DNA of 64,000 bases from SG8-4 sp964598225 (GTDB lineage: Bacteria > Planctomycetota > Phycisphaerae > Sedimentisphaerales > Anaerobacaceae), in NCBI GenBank assembly GCA_964598225.1, contig CAZRBG010000009.1, forward strand, positions 1 through 64,000, written 5' to 3'. The notes beneath the pieces were generated by a model. That model worked only from the letters and a program-made list of their open reading frames with translations. It was not told the DNA's origin and ran no database searches. Position numbers and translations under genes: made by a program. Below, piece by piece: positions 7,985 to 15,196 of the stretch. The number at the start of each line of letters is the position of its first letter. Within the stretch, counting starts at the first letter, position 1.

Positions 7985-8524
7985 TTATGGTTGCAGGATA
8001 TCACGGGTGTGGCCGTTAATGGAAATAATCACGTCATCGACAGTTGGAAATTGCTTGAGCGTCTGAGTTATCTGGGCGCGAATCGCGAATACCCGGCAGG
8101 AACCTCCCACTCCAGCCTGGAGTTTTTCGTTGAAATCAACTTTGGCAACCGAGTTTTCCACGACAAGACGCTGGATTTTCACGCCCGGATTTATGCTCGT
8201 AAAGTAATCCCGGTCGGTCTCTTCATCCGTCGGACCTTTAAGCAATCCCTCAAGTGCGCTCCTTGCGACCGCTTGCGTCCTCGGAATACTGCGTTCCACG
8301 GCGAAGACCTTATCGCCCAGGCCTTCCGGATCGAGACGGCTGTTGCCGAAGAAAACCCGGACGGTCAGAGCATCTTTCTCGCCGACGTCGCCCACCCCCG
8401 CAACCGCCTGCTTCAAGTCCGCCGGAAACACATAAAACCCCACAATGACGGCAACAACCAGCAATACAGCCAGAACCCAAATTACTACTCTGTCAAACTC
8501 CAATTTATAATGCTCCTTTAGCAC
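7985..8524 (-). CDS. GerMN domain membrane-anchored protein
   Basis: 179 residues. One transmembrane helix (about 12-31, VVIWVLAVLLVVAVIVGFYV) anchors an extracytoplasmic domain. Residues about 50-175 match the GerMN domain: VRVFFGN at the start, an ALEGLLKGPTDEE segment, the INPGVKIQRLVVENSVAKVDFNE strand pair, QITQTLKQFPTVDDVIISING, and an exit strand. GerMN domains are found in spore-germination proteins but also in many non-sporulating bacteria, where the role is unclear, probably in the envelope. The gene follows glnS after 3 bases on the same strand, so it is the last gene of that unit. Confidence 0.82.
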   Translation of the reverse strand: MLKEHYKLEFDRVVIWVLAVLLVVAVIVGFYVFPADLKQAVAGVGDVGEKDALTVRVFFGNSRLDPEGLGDKVFAVERSIPRTQAVARSALEGLLKGPTDEETDRDYFTSINPGVKIQRLVVENSVAKVDFNEKLQAGVGGSCRVFAIRAQITQTLKQFPTVDDVIISINGHTRDILQP

Positions 8525-8527
8525 GTC

Positions 8528-10243
8528 TCACTTTGCTTGCTTCTTCTGGACTTTGGCCCAGGTGTCGCGGAGGCCGACTGTTCGGTTGAAGACGAGATTA
8601 TCAGCCGAGCTGTCGGGATCGACGCAGAAATAGCCTTTTCGTTCGAACTGGTATCGGTTCAAGGGCTTTGCCTGTGCCAGCGAAGGTTCGACTCGGCATG
8701 AATTCAGGACCTCGAGCGAGTTCGGGTTCAGGTTTGATTTGAAGTCCTCGCCTTCGGCGGTTTCGTCGGGATTTTCCTTCGTGAACAGATGATCGTATAA
8801 TCTGACCTCGGCCTCCAGCGCCCGAGCGGCGGATACCCAGTGCAATGTTGATTTTACCTTGCGGCCGTCGGGTGCGTCTCCGCCGCGGGTGGCCGGGTCA
8901 TAGGTGCAGCGCAGCTCGACGATTTGGCCGTTTTGGTCCTTGATAACGTCGGTGCAAGTGACGAAATAAGCATATCGCAGCCTGACCTCCCGTCCGGGAG
9001 CGAGGCGGTAGAATTTGCGGGGCGGCTCTTCCATGAAATCGTCCTGCTCGATATACAACTCGCGCGAGAAGGGAACCTTCCGCGTGCCGGCGCTTGCGTC
9101 CTCGGGATTGTTGATCGCGTCGAGTTCTTCGACCTGGCCTTGTGGATAATTCTCGATGACCACTTTGAGCGGCCGGAGGACCCCCATCACTCGCGGGGAG
9201 GTCCTGTTAAGGTCCGCCCGCAGGCAATGTTCCAATAGCGCGATATCGACCGTGGCATTGAACTTGTTGACGCCGATTCGCCGGCAGAATTCCCGGATGG
9301 CTTCGGGCGAATAGCCGCGCCGGCGCAGGCCGCAGATAGTCGGCATCCGCGGATCGTCCCATCCGCTGACGAGCCCTTCCTGCACTAATTGCAGGAGCTT
9401 TCGCTTGCTCATAACGGTGTATGTCAGATTCAGCCTGGCGAACTCGATCTGCTGCGGATGATAGATTTCCAGCTCGTCGAGAAACCAGTCGTAGAGCGGC
9501 CTGTGGTTCTCGAATTCGAGCGTGCAGATCGAATGCGTGATCCGCTCGATGGAATCCTCGAGCCCGTGCGCCCAGTCGTACATCGGGTAGATGCACCACT
9601 TGTCGCCCGTGCGGTGATGTGCGGCGTGGAGAATACGGTACATCACCGGGTCGCGCATGTTGAGATTGGGATGCGACATGTCCATCCTGGCGCGCAGCGT
9701 GCGCGAACCGTCGGGGAATTCGCCGGCCTTCATTCGCTCGAACAAATCGAGGTTTTCGTCTATGGACCGATTGCGATAGGGGCTGTCCTTACCAGCCTCG
9801 GTGAGCGTGCCGCGATATTCGCGTGTCTGCTCGCCTGTAAGGTCGCAGACGTATGCCTTGCCCTTCTTAATAAGCTGGACAGCATATTCGTACATCTGGC
9901 CGAAATAGTCCGAGCCGTAATACAGATGCTCGCCCCACTCCCAGCCCAGCCAGCGTACATCCTCCTTGATCGAGCGGACGTATTCGTCTTCTTCCTTGGT
10001 AGGATTGGTATCGTCGAATCGCAGATGACAGACGCCGCCCTCATTTTCGGCCGCGATGCCGAAGTTCAGGCATATACTCTTTGCGTGGCCGATATGCAGA
10101 TACCCGTTAGGCTCCGGCGGAAACCGAGTCACGACCCGTCCATCCCATTTATTCGTCTTCAGATCCTCGGCAACAATCTGCCGGATAAAGTCAAGGCTTT
10201 TCGATTCTTGCTGAGACTCATCTTGTTTTTCGTGTTCACCCAT
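8528..10243 (-). CDS. glnS: Glutaminyl-tRNA synthetase
   Basis: 571 residues. It charges tRNA-Gln with glutamine in the cytoplasm. Class I signatures are complete: the HIGH-type motif FPPEPNGYLHIGHAKS near the N-terminus and the KMSKS-type motif VMSKRKL. The central WCIYPMYDWAHGLEDSIE and SICTLEFENHRPLYDWFLD segments are diagnostic of GlnRS rather than GluRS. The C-terminal anticodon-binding beta-barrels are present to the normal length. The upstream gene hepT ends 15 bases before the ATG, so glnS may be co-transcribed with a toxin-antitoxin pair. AAGG precedes the start. Confidence 0.97.
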   Translation of the reverse strand: MGEHEKQDESQQESKSLDFIRQIVAEDLKTNKWDGRVVTRFPPEPNGYLHIGHAKSICLNFGIAAENEGGVCHLRFDDTNPTKEEDEYVRSIKEDVRWLGWEWGEHLYYGSDYFGQMYEYAVQLIKKGKAYVCDLTGEQTREYRGTLTEAGKDSPYRNRSIDENLDLFERMKAGEFPDGSRTLRARMDMSHPNLNMRDPVMYRILHAAHHRTGDKWCIYPMYDWAHGLEDSIERITHSICTLEFENHRPLYDWFLDELEIYHPQQIEFARLNLTYTVMSKRKLLQLVQEGLVSGWDDPRMPTICGLRRRGYSPEAIREFCRRIGVNKFNATVDIALLEHCLRADLNRTSPRVMGVLRPLKVVIENYPQGQVEELDAINNPEDASAGTRKVPFSRELYIEQDDFMEEPPRKFYRLAPGREVRLRYAYFVTCTDVIKDQNGQIVELRCTYDPATRGGDAPDGRKVKSTLHWVSAARALEAEVRLYDHLFTKENPDETAEGEDFKSNLNPNSLEVLNSCRVEPSLAQAKPLNRYQFERKGYFCVDPDSSADNLVFNRTVGLRDTWAKVQKKQAK

Positions 10244-10258
10244 ATCAAACAGTTAACC

Positions 10259-10597
10259 TTATCGCTCATCCAGAAATGCACTTATTGCTCCCGCTAATTG
10301 GGGAATTTTGTGTTTCACAACATCCCAGAGGATGTCGTTGTCGATACCGAAGTATGCGTGCGCCAACATGTCCCTGAACCCGGCGGCTCTTCGCCATTCT
10401 ATCTCAGGCATCTGTCTTCTTAAGTCATCACCCACATGCTTCGCGGCTTCCCCTATGATCTCAAGGTTGCGGACGACCGCATCGTATGTTCTTTCGTCTC
10501 CTATTAGATCCGGCTGCGAAAGCCCTGCCGTAAATCGTAATATCTTATTACAACTGTCAGCAATGTCTTGCAGGTACATGGTTTCGTCACGCGACAT
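10259..10597 (-). CDS. hepT: HepT-like ribonuclease toxin
   Basis: 112 residues of the HepT (DUF86) family. It has the R-x4-H-x-Y active motif RDMLAHAY (R75, H80, Y82) and the typical helical layout (RNLEIIGEAAKHV). Characterised members are RNases kept inactive when the partner MntA AMPylates the Tyr. The start overlaps the end of mntA by 11 bases, as expected for a type VII toxin-antitoxin pair. It lies directly upstream of glnS on the same strand, an interesting place for a translation-related toxin. Activity is inferred from the intact motif. Confidence 0.9.
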   Translation of the reverse strand: MSRDETMYLQDIADSCNKILRFTAGLSQPDLIGDERTYDAVVRNLEIIGEAAKHVGDDLRRQMPEIEWRRAAGFRDMLAHAYFGIDNDILWDVVKHKIPQLAGAISAFLDER

Positions 10598-10880
10598 GGA
10601 TCATCTCCTGCTCGATAGCCCGGCGAAGCTGCGGACGAAGCGCCTTGTCGGTAACCAGATCGACTTGTGTTCCCAACAAGTCCTCCAGATAAAACTTCAA
10701 GTCCATGAACAAGTCAAAAGTGGCCTTCCTATCAAACACAACCAGCACGTCTACATCGCTGCCGTCAGCGGCGTCATCGCGGGCTGTCGAGCCGAAGATA
10801 GCAAGAGTCCTGACGCAAAATCGCTGTCTGATTTCGCCTATGCGATTCCTGAGCTGTGCCAAGACAACCTGTTTTTCCAT
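10587..10880 (-). CDS. mntA: MntA-like nucleotidyltransferase antitoxin
   Basis: 97 residues of the minimal nucleotidyltransferase fold. The GS-x10-D-x-D motif is visible (G30-S31 and D42/D44 in FGSTARDD...SDVDVLVVF). In the HepT/MntA system this enzyme transfers AMP groups to the HepT active-site Tyr and thereby neutralises it. It is the first gene of the mntA-hepT pair and overlaps it by 11 bases. Confidence 0.88.
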   Translation of the reverse strand: MEKQVVLAQLRNRIGEIRQRFCVRTLAIFGSTARDDAADGSDVDVLVVFDRKATFDLFMDLKFYLEDLLGTQVDLVTDKALRPQLRRAIEQEMIHVA

Positions 10881-10923
10881 ACTGAGTTTACCTTTTGAAT
10901 CCTTAAGTTTACTCTGACAGGAG

Positions 10924-11427
10924 TTAGTCTACATCTTTTCTTCGTCCGAAGCAAACCAGTGACGTAAGGATCAGTATAACGCCGCAGATAAATAGGGTCA
11001 TTCGTCTTCGAGGCTCGCGGCTGCGCCTGAGCCATTCCGGCATTGAAACGCGTGCTTTGGCTGAGACAGTATCGTCGGAATGCGCCGCCAGGACTCTTCG
11101 AGCGGCCGCCAACTGGGAGGCTGTAGCTCTCGGGTAGACGGTGTTCGGGTCGCGATGCTCGGGGCCGAGAGTCACCCGGGCGAGGTGCCGGACCGAGTTC
11201 GGATCGTTCGGATCGGACTGTAACATCGCTATCACGGAATCGTAGTCGGAAATAAGTGATTTGAGCTTGTATAAAGATTCCTCTGCATCGGCCAGCAGCT
11301 CGGTGTTGCGATAGTATCGCACCAGATCGTCACAGAGTATGGAAACACTCAGCGAACCCGCACCGATACTGAAGAACACAAAAAACAATATGGCGCGGAT
11401 AACGTTTTGCCCTTGCATGGCCCACAA
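10924..11427 (-). CDS. Two-helix membrane protein of unknown function
   Basis: 167 residues. An N-terminal transmembrane segment (about 9-30), a soluble middle of about 100 residues and a C-terminal transmembrane segment (about 142-160, MTLFICGVILILTSLVCFG) followed by a basic tail. The middle holds an Asp-Pro-Asn-rich piece (SDPNDPNSV, RDPNTVYP) of a type common in planctomycete secreted regions. I do not recognise a family. The first ATG is at 11427; MQGQN at residue 4 is an alternative start. It is read away from the small RNA candidate and psd. Confidence 0.6.
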   Translation of the reverse strand: MWAMQGQNVIRAILFFVFFSIGAGSLSVSILCDDLVRYYRNTELLADAEESLYKLKSLISDYDSVIAMLQSDPNDPNSVRHLARVTLGPEHRDPNTVYPRATASQLAAARRVLAAHSDDTVSAKARVSMPEWLRRSREPRRRMTLFICGVILILTSLVCFGRRKDVD

Positions 11428-11617
11428 TAGACATAAGTCATTTTCAATTGCCGAATTACGATTCTTGATTCTAAAGCTAAGATCGGCAATCTCAAATCAA
11501 AAACCTGAATTTCATGCCGCTTAGCCGGCTGTTTCCGGTTCGAAATGCCATTTTTCGGTAAATCTTGTGTAGAATCCCCGAAATTTCTGTAACTTTTTAG
11601 GGCTTTGTGCGTCTATA

Positions 11618-11623
11618 TATAAT
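11618..11623 (+). promoter_or_regulatory. TATAAT -10 element of the small RNA candidate
   Basis: A perfect TATAAT at 11618-11623 within an AT-rich run. The -35 region (TTTTAG at 11595-11600, 17-base spacer) is weak. It would start a transcript at about 11630, exactly where the structured stretch begins. Confidence 0.5.
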
Positions 11624-11629
11624 AGAAAC

Positions 11630-11750
11630 ACGAACGTATTAGGCCGTTCGGTAATGTGGCCTGTTCTGAGTAACAGGCGAAGAAAAGCTTGAAATTGTGC
11701 ATTATCACCCTCCTTCAAGAGGCCGACGCCCACAGAGTCGGCCTTTTTTC
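11630..11750 (+). ncRNA. Candidate terminator-ended small RNA or psd leader attenuator
   Basis: About 120 nt between a TATAAT box and an intrinsic terminator, with no usable open frame. Three hairpins follow in order: CGAACG (11631-11636) with CGTTCG (11645-11650), CCTGTT...AACAGG (11660-11677), and the terminator. Between hairpins two and three lies an apparently unpaired segment, ATCACCCTCCTTC (about 11704-11716), complementary to strong Shine-Dalgarno sequences. It ends 39 nt before psd, so it is either an independent small RNA or an attenuating leader of psd-pssA. No known family is recognised. The opposite strand also carries a 26-codon frame behind a good ribosome binding site, which I consider a mirror effect of that segment. 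Confidence 0.45.
11721..11749 (+). terminator. Intrinsic terminator upstream of psd
   Basis: GGCCGAC (11721-11727) pairs with GTCGGCC (11737-11743), followed by TTTTTT. It points along the plus strand and closes the small RNA candidate. Confidence 0.8.
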
Positions 11751-11788
11751 TTGATATTTCACAGCCAATAGTTCATACTGGCGCATAT

Positions 11789-12559
11789 ATGCGGATTCCA
11801 CTGACTAAGTATGGTTTGCCGCAGGTAGTTGTTTTCCCGGCGGCTTTGATTCTGACGATGGCTGTTGTTGCTTTGGCCACAACTGCGTTGCTGCCGGCCT
11901 GGGTTGTGATACTGGCAGAGGCGATTCTTGCCGCGATGCTTATCTGGGCGCTGATGTTCTTCCGCGATCCCGAGCGGCACTGCCCTTCGGACGTACATCT
12001 GCTGCTGGCGCCCGCCGACGGGCGGGTAACGGATATAGAACAAGTTCAGGAAGAAAGCTTCATCCAGGGCCCTGCGCTGCGGATCGGCATATTCCTGAGC
12101 GTTTTTGACGTACATATCAATCGCTCGCCCTGTAACGCAAAGGTGCGGAAAATAACTTATAAGGAAGGTAGATACACAAATGCGATGAATCCTAAATCCG
12201 GCCGCATTAATGAGTCCAACAACATCGGACTTGTCCGAACCGACAAGCCGGAGGATAAGCTCTTTGTTCGTCAGATCAGCGGTGCAATCGCTCGAAGAAT
12301 CATCTGCGACACAGCCGAGGGGCTGGAATTAGCCGGCGGCGAGAAGTTCGGAATGATAAAATTCGGATCGAGAACCGAACTTTACGTGCCGATATCGTCG
12401 TATGTATCGGGTGATGCGAACCGCGAAATCAAGGTGAATGAGCAAACGCAATACGAGATCAAGTGTTTGGTGAAAATAGGCGATAAAGTTCGGGCGGGAC
12501 TGACGCCTTTAATGAAATACGTGGAAATAGATGCCGAAAAAGCGGAAAACAAAGTCTGA
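11789..12559 (+). CDS. psd: Phosphatidylserine decarboxylase proenzyme
   Basis: 256 residues. It decarboxylates phosphatidylserine to phosphatidylethanolamine at the inner membrane. Hydrophobic segments at about 12-30 and 33-53 anchor it. The family core is visible: RDPERHCPSDVHLLLAPADGRV, FLSVFDVHINRSP with the conserved His, and the self-cleavage region FGMIKFGSRTELYVP, where the Gly-Ser bond is cut to make the pyruvoyl group (GS as in the short archaeal-type enzymes; the E. coli enzyme has LGST). The gene overlaps pssA by 29 bases, a usual psd-pss pairing. The start ATG has no strong ribosome binding site, but it lies just behind the terminator-ended leader. Confidence 0.93.
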   Translation: MRIPLTKYGLPQVVVFPAALILTMAVVALATTALLPAWVVILAEAILAAMLIWALMFFRDPERHCPSDVHLLLAPADGRVTDIEQVQEESFIQGPALRIGIFLSVFDVHINRSPCNAKVRKITYKEGRYTNAMNPKSGRINESNNIGLVRTDKPEDKLFVRQISGAIARRIICDTAEGLELAGGEKFGMIKFGSRTELYVPISSYVSGDANREIKVNEQTQYEIKCLVKIGDKVRAGLTPLMKYVEIDAEKAENKV

Positions 12560-13517
12560 TAACTCCAAAAAGAGCCTTTTGCGCCGGGTAAAAAAGCAAA
12601 GGCTGAAGTACATCACCATTCTGCCTTCGCTGGTTACTATTTTCAACGGTGTCTGCGGTTTCATAGCGATTATCCTCGCCAGCAAGGGCGCAGAGCAGGT
12701 TATTACCGGAACTTCACAGAATGAGCCAAAGCCCTATTTCGCATTGTCCGCCTATGTAGTCCTGCTGGCAATGATCGCCGATATGCTGGACGGACGACTC
12801 GCTCGCAAAGTCAAGAGTACTTCCAGCTTCGGCGGGCAGCTCGACAGCCTCTGCGATGTTATCAGTTTCGGCGTGGCGCCGGTATTTTTAATGCTGAAGA
12901 TCGTGGAATTCAAGCTGGAGCTGATGAATTCCGCCGGCGACAATGCGCTCCAGCGTTTTATATGGCTGGCGGCCGCCGCTTACCTGAGTTGCGCTATCAT
13001 CCGGCTGGCAAGATTCAACGTGGAAAACGAAGAAGATGAATCCGCCCACATGAGCTTCATGGGCCTGCCGACACCTGCTGCGGCGGGAGTGATCGTGAGT
13101 CTGGTAATACTCCACCAGGAAATGCTGCAAACCTACGAGGAGTCCCTGCCGATAATCAACGGCATTATCTACGCACTGCCGTTTCTGGCCCTGGGCCTGG
13201 CTGCACTGATGGTCAGCCGCATTAGATACCCGCACGTGTTGAATCAGTATCTCAGGGGTAACAAGCCATTCGGACATTTCATAAGGGTTTTGCTGCTCCT
13301 GGCTTTTCTTGCCTGGAACAGACAGGTGGCCCTGGCGCTGATTTTCTGCGGTTTTGCTGCGAGCAGCTTTGTGAAATGGTTGTATTTCAGGACCCCCATC
13401 TCGAACTTACTGGGGAAACTAAGTCCCTGGCCGGGCCGACATGAGGAGATGGTTGTTTCATCATCGGCCGGTGATTCGCCGGCAGGCAACCCGGGAAACC
13501 CCGAAGATTCCGAATAA
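12531..13517 (+). CDS. pssA: CDP-diacylglycerol-serine O-phosphatidyltransferase
   Basis: 328 residues, a multi-helix membrane enzyme that makes phosphatidylserine from CDP-diacylglycerol and serine, the substrate of the neighbouring Psd. The CDP-alcohol phosphotransferase motif D-x2-DG-x2-AR-x8-G-x3-D-x3-D is complete in DMLDGRLARKV...GGQLDSLCD. At least six more hydrophobic helices follow. The N-terminus is a very basic cytosolic stretch of about 25 residues. The reading frame starts inside the end of psd, so the two are translationally coupled. The polar C-terminal tail is Ser/Gly/Pro-rich. Confidence 0.93.
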   Translation: MPKKRKTKSDNSKKSLLRRVKKQRLKYITILPSLVTIFNGVCGFIAIILASKGAEQVITGTSQNEPKPYFALSAYVVLLAMIADMLDGRLARKVKSTSSFGGQLDSLCDVISFGVAPVFLMLKIVEFKLELMNSAGDNALQRFIWLAAAAYLSCAIIRLARFNVENEEDESAHMSFMGLPTPAAAGVIVSLVILHQEMLQTYEESLPIINGIIYALPFLALGLAALMVSRIRYPHVLNQYLRGNKPFGHFIRVLLLLAFLAWNRQVALALIFCGFAASSFVKWLYFRTPISNLLGKLSPWPGRHEEMVVSSSAGDSPAGNPGNPEDSE

Positions 13518-13525
13518 ATTTTGGT

Positions 13526-14365
13526 CTACGCCGGGCTGGCAACCGGCTCGACGGCTTGCTTCCTCGCGCTTGTCTGGTTCATCTGATAATACTTTTCGAC
13601 GATGCCGGTCAGTCTGGCAAGGATTTCCCTGCCTTCGGCGCTGGCTTCCAGGCCAACTATCTGCAAGCCCAGAGCAGCACTCTTGCCGTCGGCCGTCGGC
13701 AGGATGTTCCTGATCTGTGCACTTAGCAACACCGGCGTCTCGTAAGGCATAGGTGTGAACCGCACGCCGACAAACTGCCCTTTCTTGAAATCGATTCCGC
13801 TCGAACCGCCCGGCTGCGGCACGGCGACCTGCGCGCCGCCCGCAGAGATATCGATGAGCTTGCCGTGGCAGCAGTTTTTCATTTCGTTTGTCGCATCGTG
13901 CAAATTGTGCTGATCTTTGAGGCTCCCCGTTCGATGCCAGAGTAAGACCTGAACATTGAGAGATTCGGGAACGTTGACGCGGAAATAGCTTCTGCGCTGG
14001 ATTACCTCGACCTTATCCGGCATGGAGAGAACCACAGTTCCGCCGCATTGACGATGAGTATCCGGGTCGGAAGAAGGCTCCAGTCCCTGCACGACTGTGT
14101 CGAATACGAACTTGCCGTATCCGTACTTGAACGATATGCCGACGGGCTGGTCCAGCCTTATATTTATAGGACGCTTCTTGTCCCCCGAGCTGGTGCTTTC
14201 TACTTTGAGATGATCCTCGGCCAAATCGGTCATCACGACTTTTGCCACGTGCCATTTGTTCTTCGACAAATAGGACATGATGGCCGGTATTTTCTCATCG
14301 ATTGCAGTCTGCAAAGCTCTTCTTGCATCGACCCCGCCCGGAGTCATTACTTCGTTCATCGTCAA
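13526..14365 (-). CDS. PilZ domain protein, YcgR-like two-domain form
   Basis: 279 residues. The N-terminal half (about 15-135) looks like a YcgR-N type beta-barrel. The C-terminal half (about 140-255) is a PilZ domain with the c-di-GMP binding signature: the QRRSYFRV segment (RxxxR-type) and DISAGG (D-x-S-x2-G). It would therefore sense c-di-GMP and act on a motility, pilus or exopolysaccharide partner not present in the window. It is transcribed convergently with pssA. The start ATG at 14365 is preceded by GGGGGAGG. Confidence 0.88.
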   Translation of the reverse strand: MTMNEVMTPGGVDARRALQTAIDEKIPAIMSYLSKNKWHVAKVVMTDLAEDHLKVESTSSGDKKRPINIRLDQPVGISFKYGYGKFVFDTVVQGLEPSSDPDTHRQCGGTVVLSMPDKVEVIQRRSYFRVNVPESLNVQVLLWHRTGSLKDQHNLHDATNEMKNCCHGKLIDISAGGAQVAVPQPGGSSGIDFKKGQFVGVRFTPMPYETPVLLSAQIRNILPTADGKSAALGLQIVGLEASAEGREILARLTGIVEKYYQMNQTSARKQAVEPVASPA

Positions 14366-14582
14366 CCTCCCCCTGCTCCATACATTCCAAGGTTTCTATC
14401 AAAACGCCGAGACCGTCCCGGCAGCCACCTCGTTCTCAGGGAACTCACTAAAAATATATGAATGAATAGCCGGCAAACAAAATGCATTTGCAAAATTTGG
14501 CTCCCCAGTGCAAAATGCAAAGCTCAGGAAGCCATCCCGTCGCGGCGGGACCGATTTTTGATACGTGTTTTGCGATACGCTT

Positions 14583-15179
14583 ATGAACAAATCCTACGAT
14601 ATAAGAAGGATTGGGGGCGATAAAATAGCCCTTCTGGCACTTTTTGCCTTGTCTCTTGTGACGGCCCGAATCGTCGTGGAACTCAAATCTACTCTCGTGG
14701 TTTCAGATCCGATTCCTCTGCCGGGCCATGACATCTCAGTAGCAGTGCCAAGAGGAAACGGCTGGCAGAGCCGGCAAACATGGATTCCTAAAGGAAATTC
14801 TTTCATTCTGAGCAGCAGCTTTTCGCCGGGCCCGGGTGAAGCAACCGCTGGACTATTATGTCGATATCAACCGGCATTCGGGGCGAACTCGCTCAGAATG
14901 AAGTTCGAGCAAAAAGCCGATAATTTCGACGGTGTGGTTGTAGAAACTAATCAGATTGCAACGGATTCGCTCATTTTCAATTGGGCGCAGATAAAGGGCG
15001 AACAATCGCCTCTGACGGCCTTTGTCGGCATCGCGATCCTTTCCGAAGACTGGCAGCTCGATATCGAGGTTTTTGAATTCACCGGCGATGTCGAACAGGC
15101 AGAGAAGACGTTCAAGCGAGTAGTCGAAAGCGTGAATTTCCGGGACAGCCGTCTGCGCACTGCTTTGAGCAAGAATTGA
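14583..15179 (+). CDS. Single-pass membrane protein of unknown function
   Basis: 198 residues from the ATG at 14583 (a GTG at 14565 is in frame but adds a poor extension). A signal-anchor helix lies at about 17-33 (LLALFALSLVTARIVV), followed by a soluble domain with mixed strands and a C-terminal piece AEKTFKRVVESVNF, which recalls small extracytoplasmic proteins in which a PsbP/DcrB-like fold ends in such a helix-strand. The similarity is only suggestive. It precedes the GH95 pair by 17 bases and may be in the same unit. Confidence 0.55.
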   Translation: MNKSYDIRRIGGDKIALLALFALSLVTARIVVELKSTLVVSDPIPLPGHDISVAVPRGNGWQSRQTWIPKGNSFILSSSFSPGPGEATAGLLCRYQPAFGANSLRMKFEQKADNFDGVVVETNQIATDSLIFNWAQIKGEQSPLTAFVGIAILSEDWQLDIEVFEFTGDVEQAEKTFKRVVESVNFRDSRLRTALSKN

Positions 15180-15196
15180 GACAAGGAACAGTTAAA

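Noticed and set aside
9140..9152. DnaA-box-like TGTGGATAA
   Set aside because: A single copy inside the glnS coding sequence on a conserved protein stretch; chance match.
11521..11733. 70-codon minus-strand frame across the small RNA candidate
   Set aside because: It runs through the terminator hairpin and has no family; the apparent good ribosome binding site is the mirror of the CCUCC segment.
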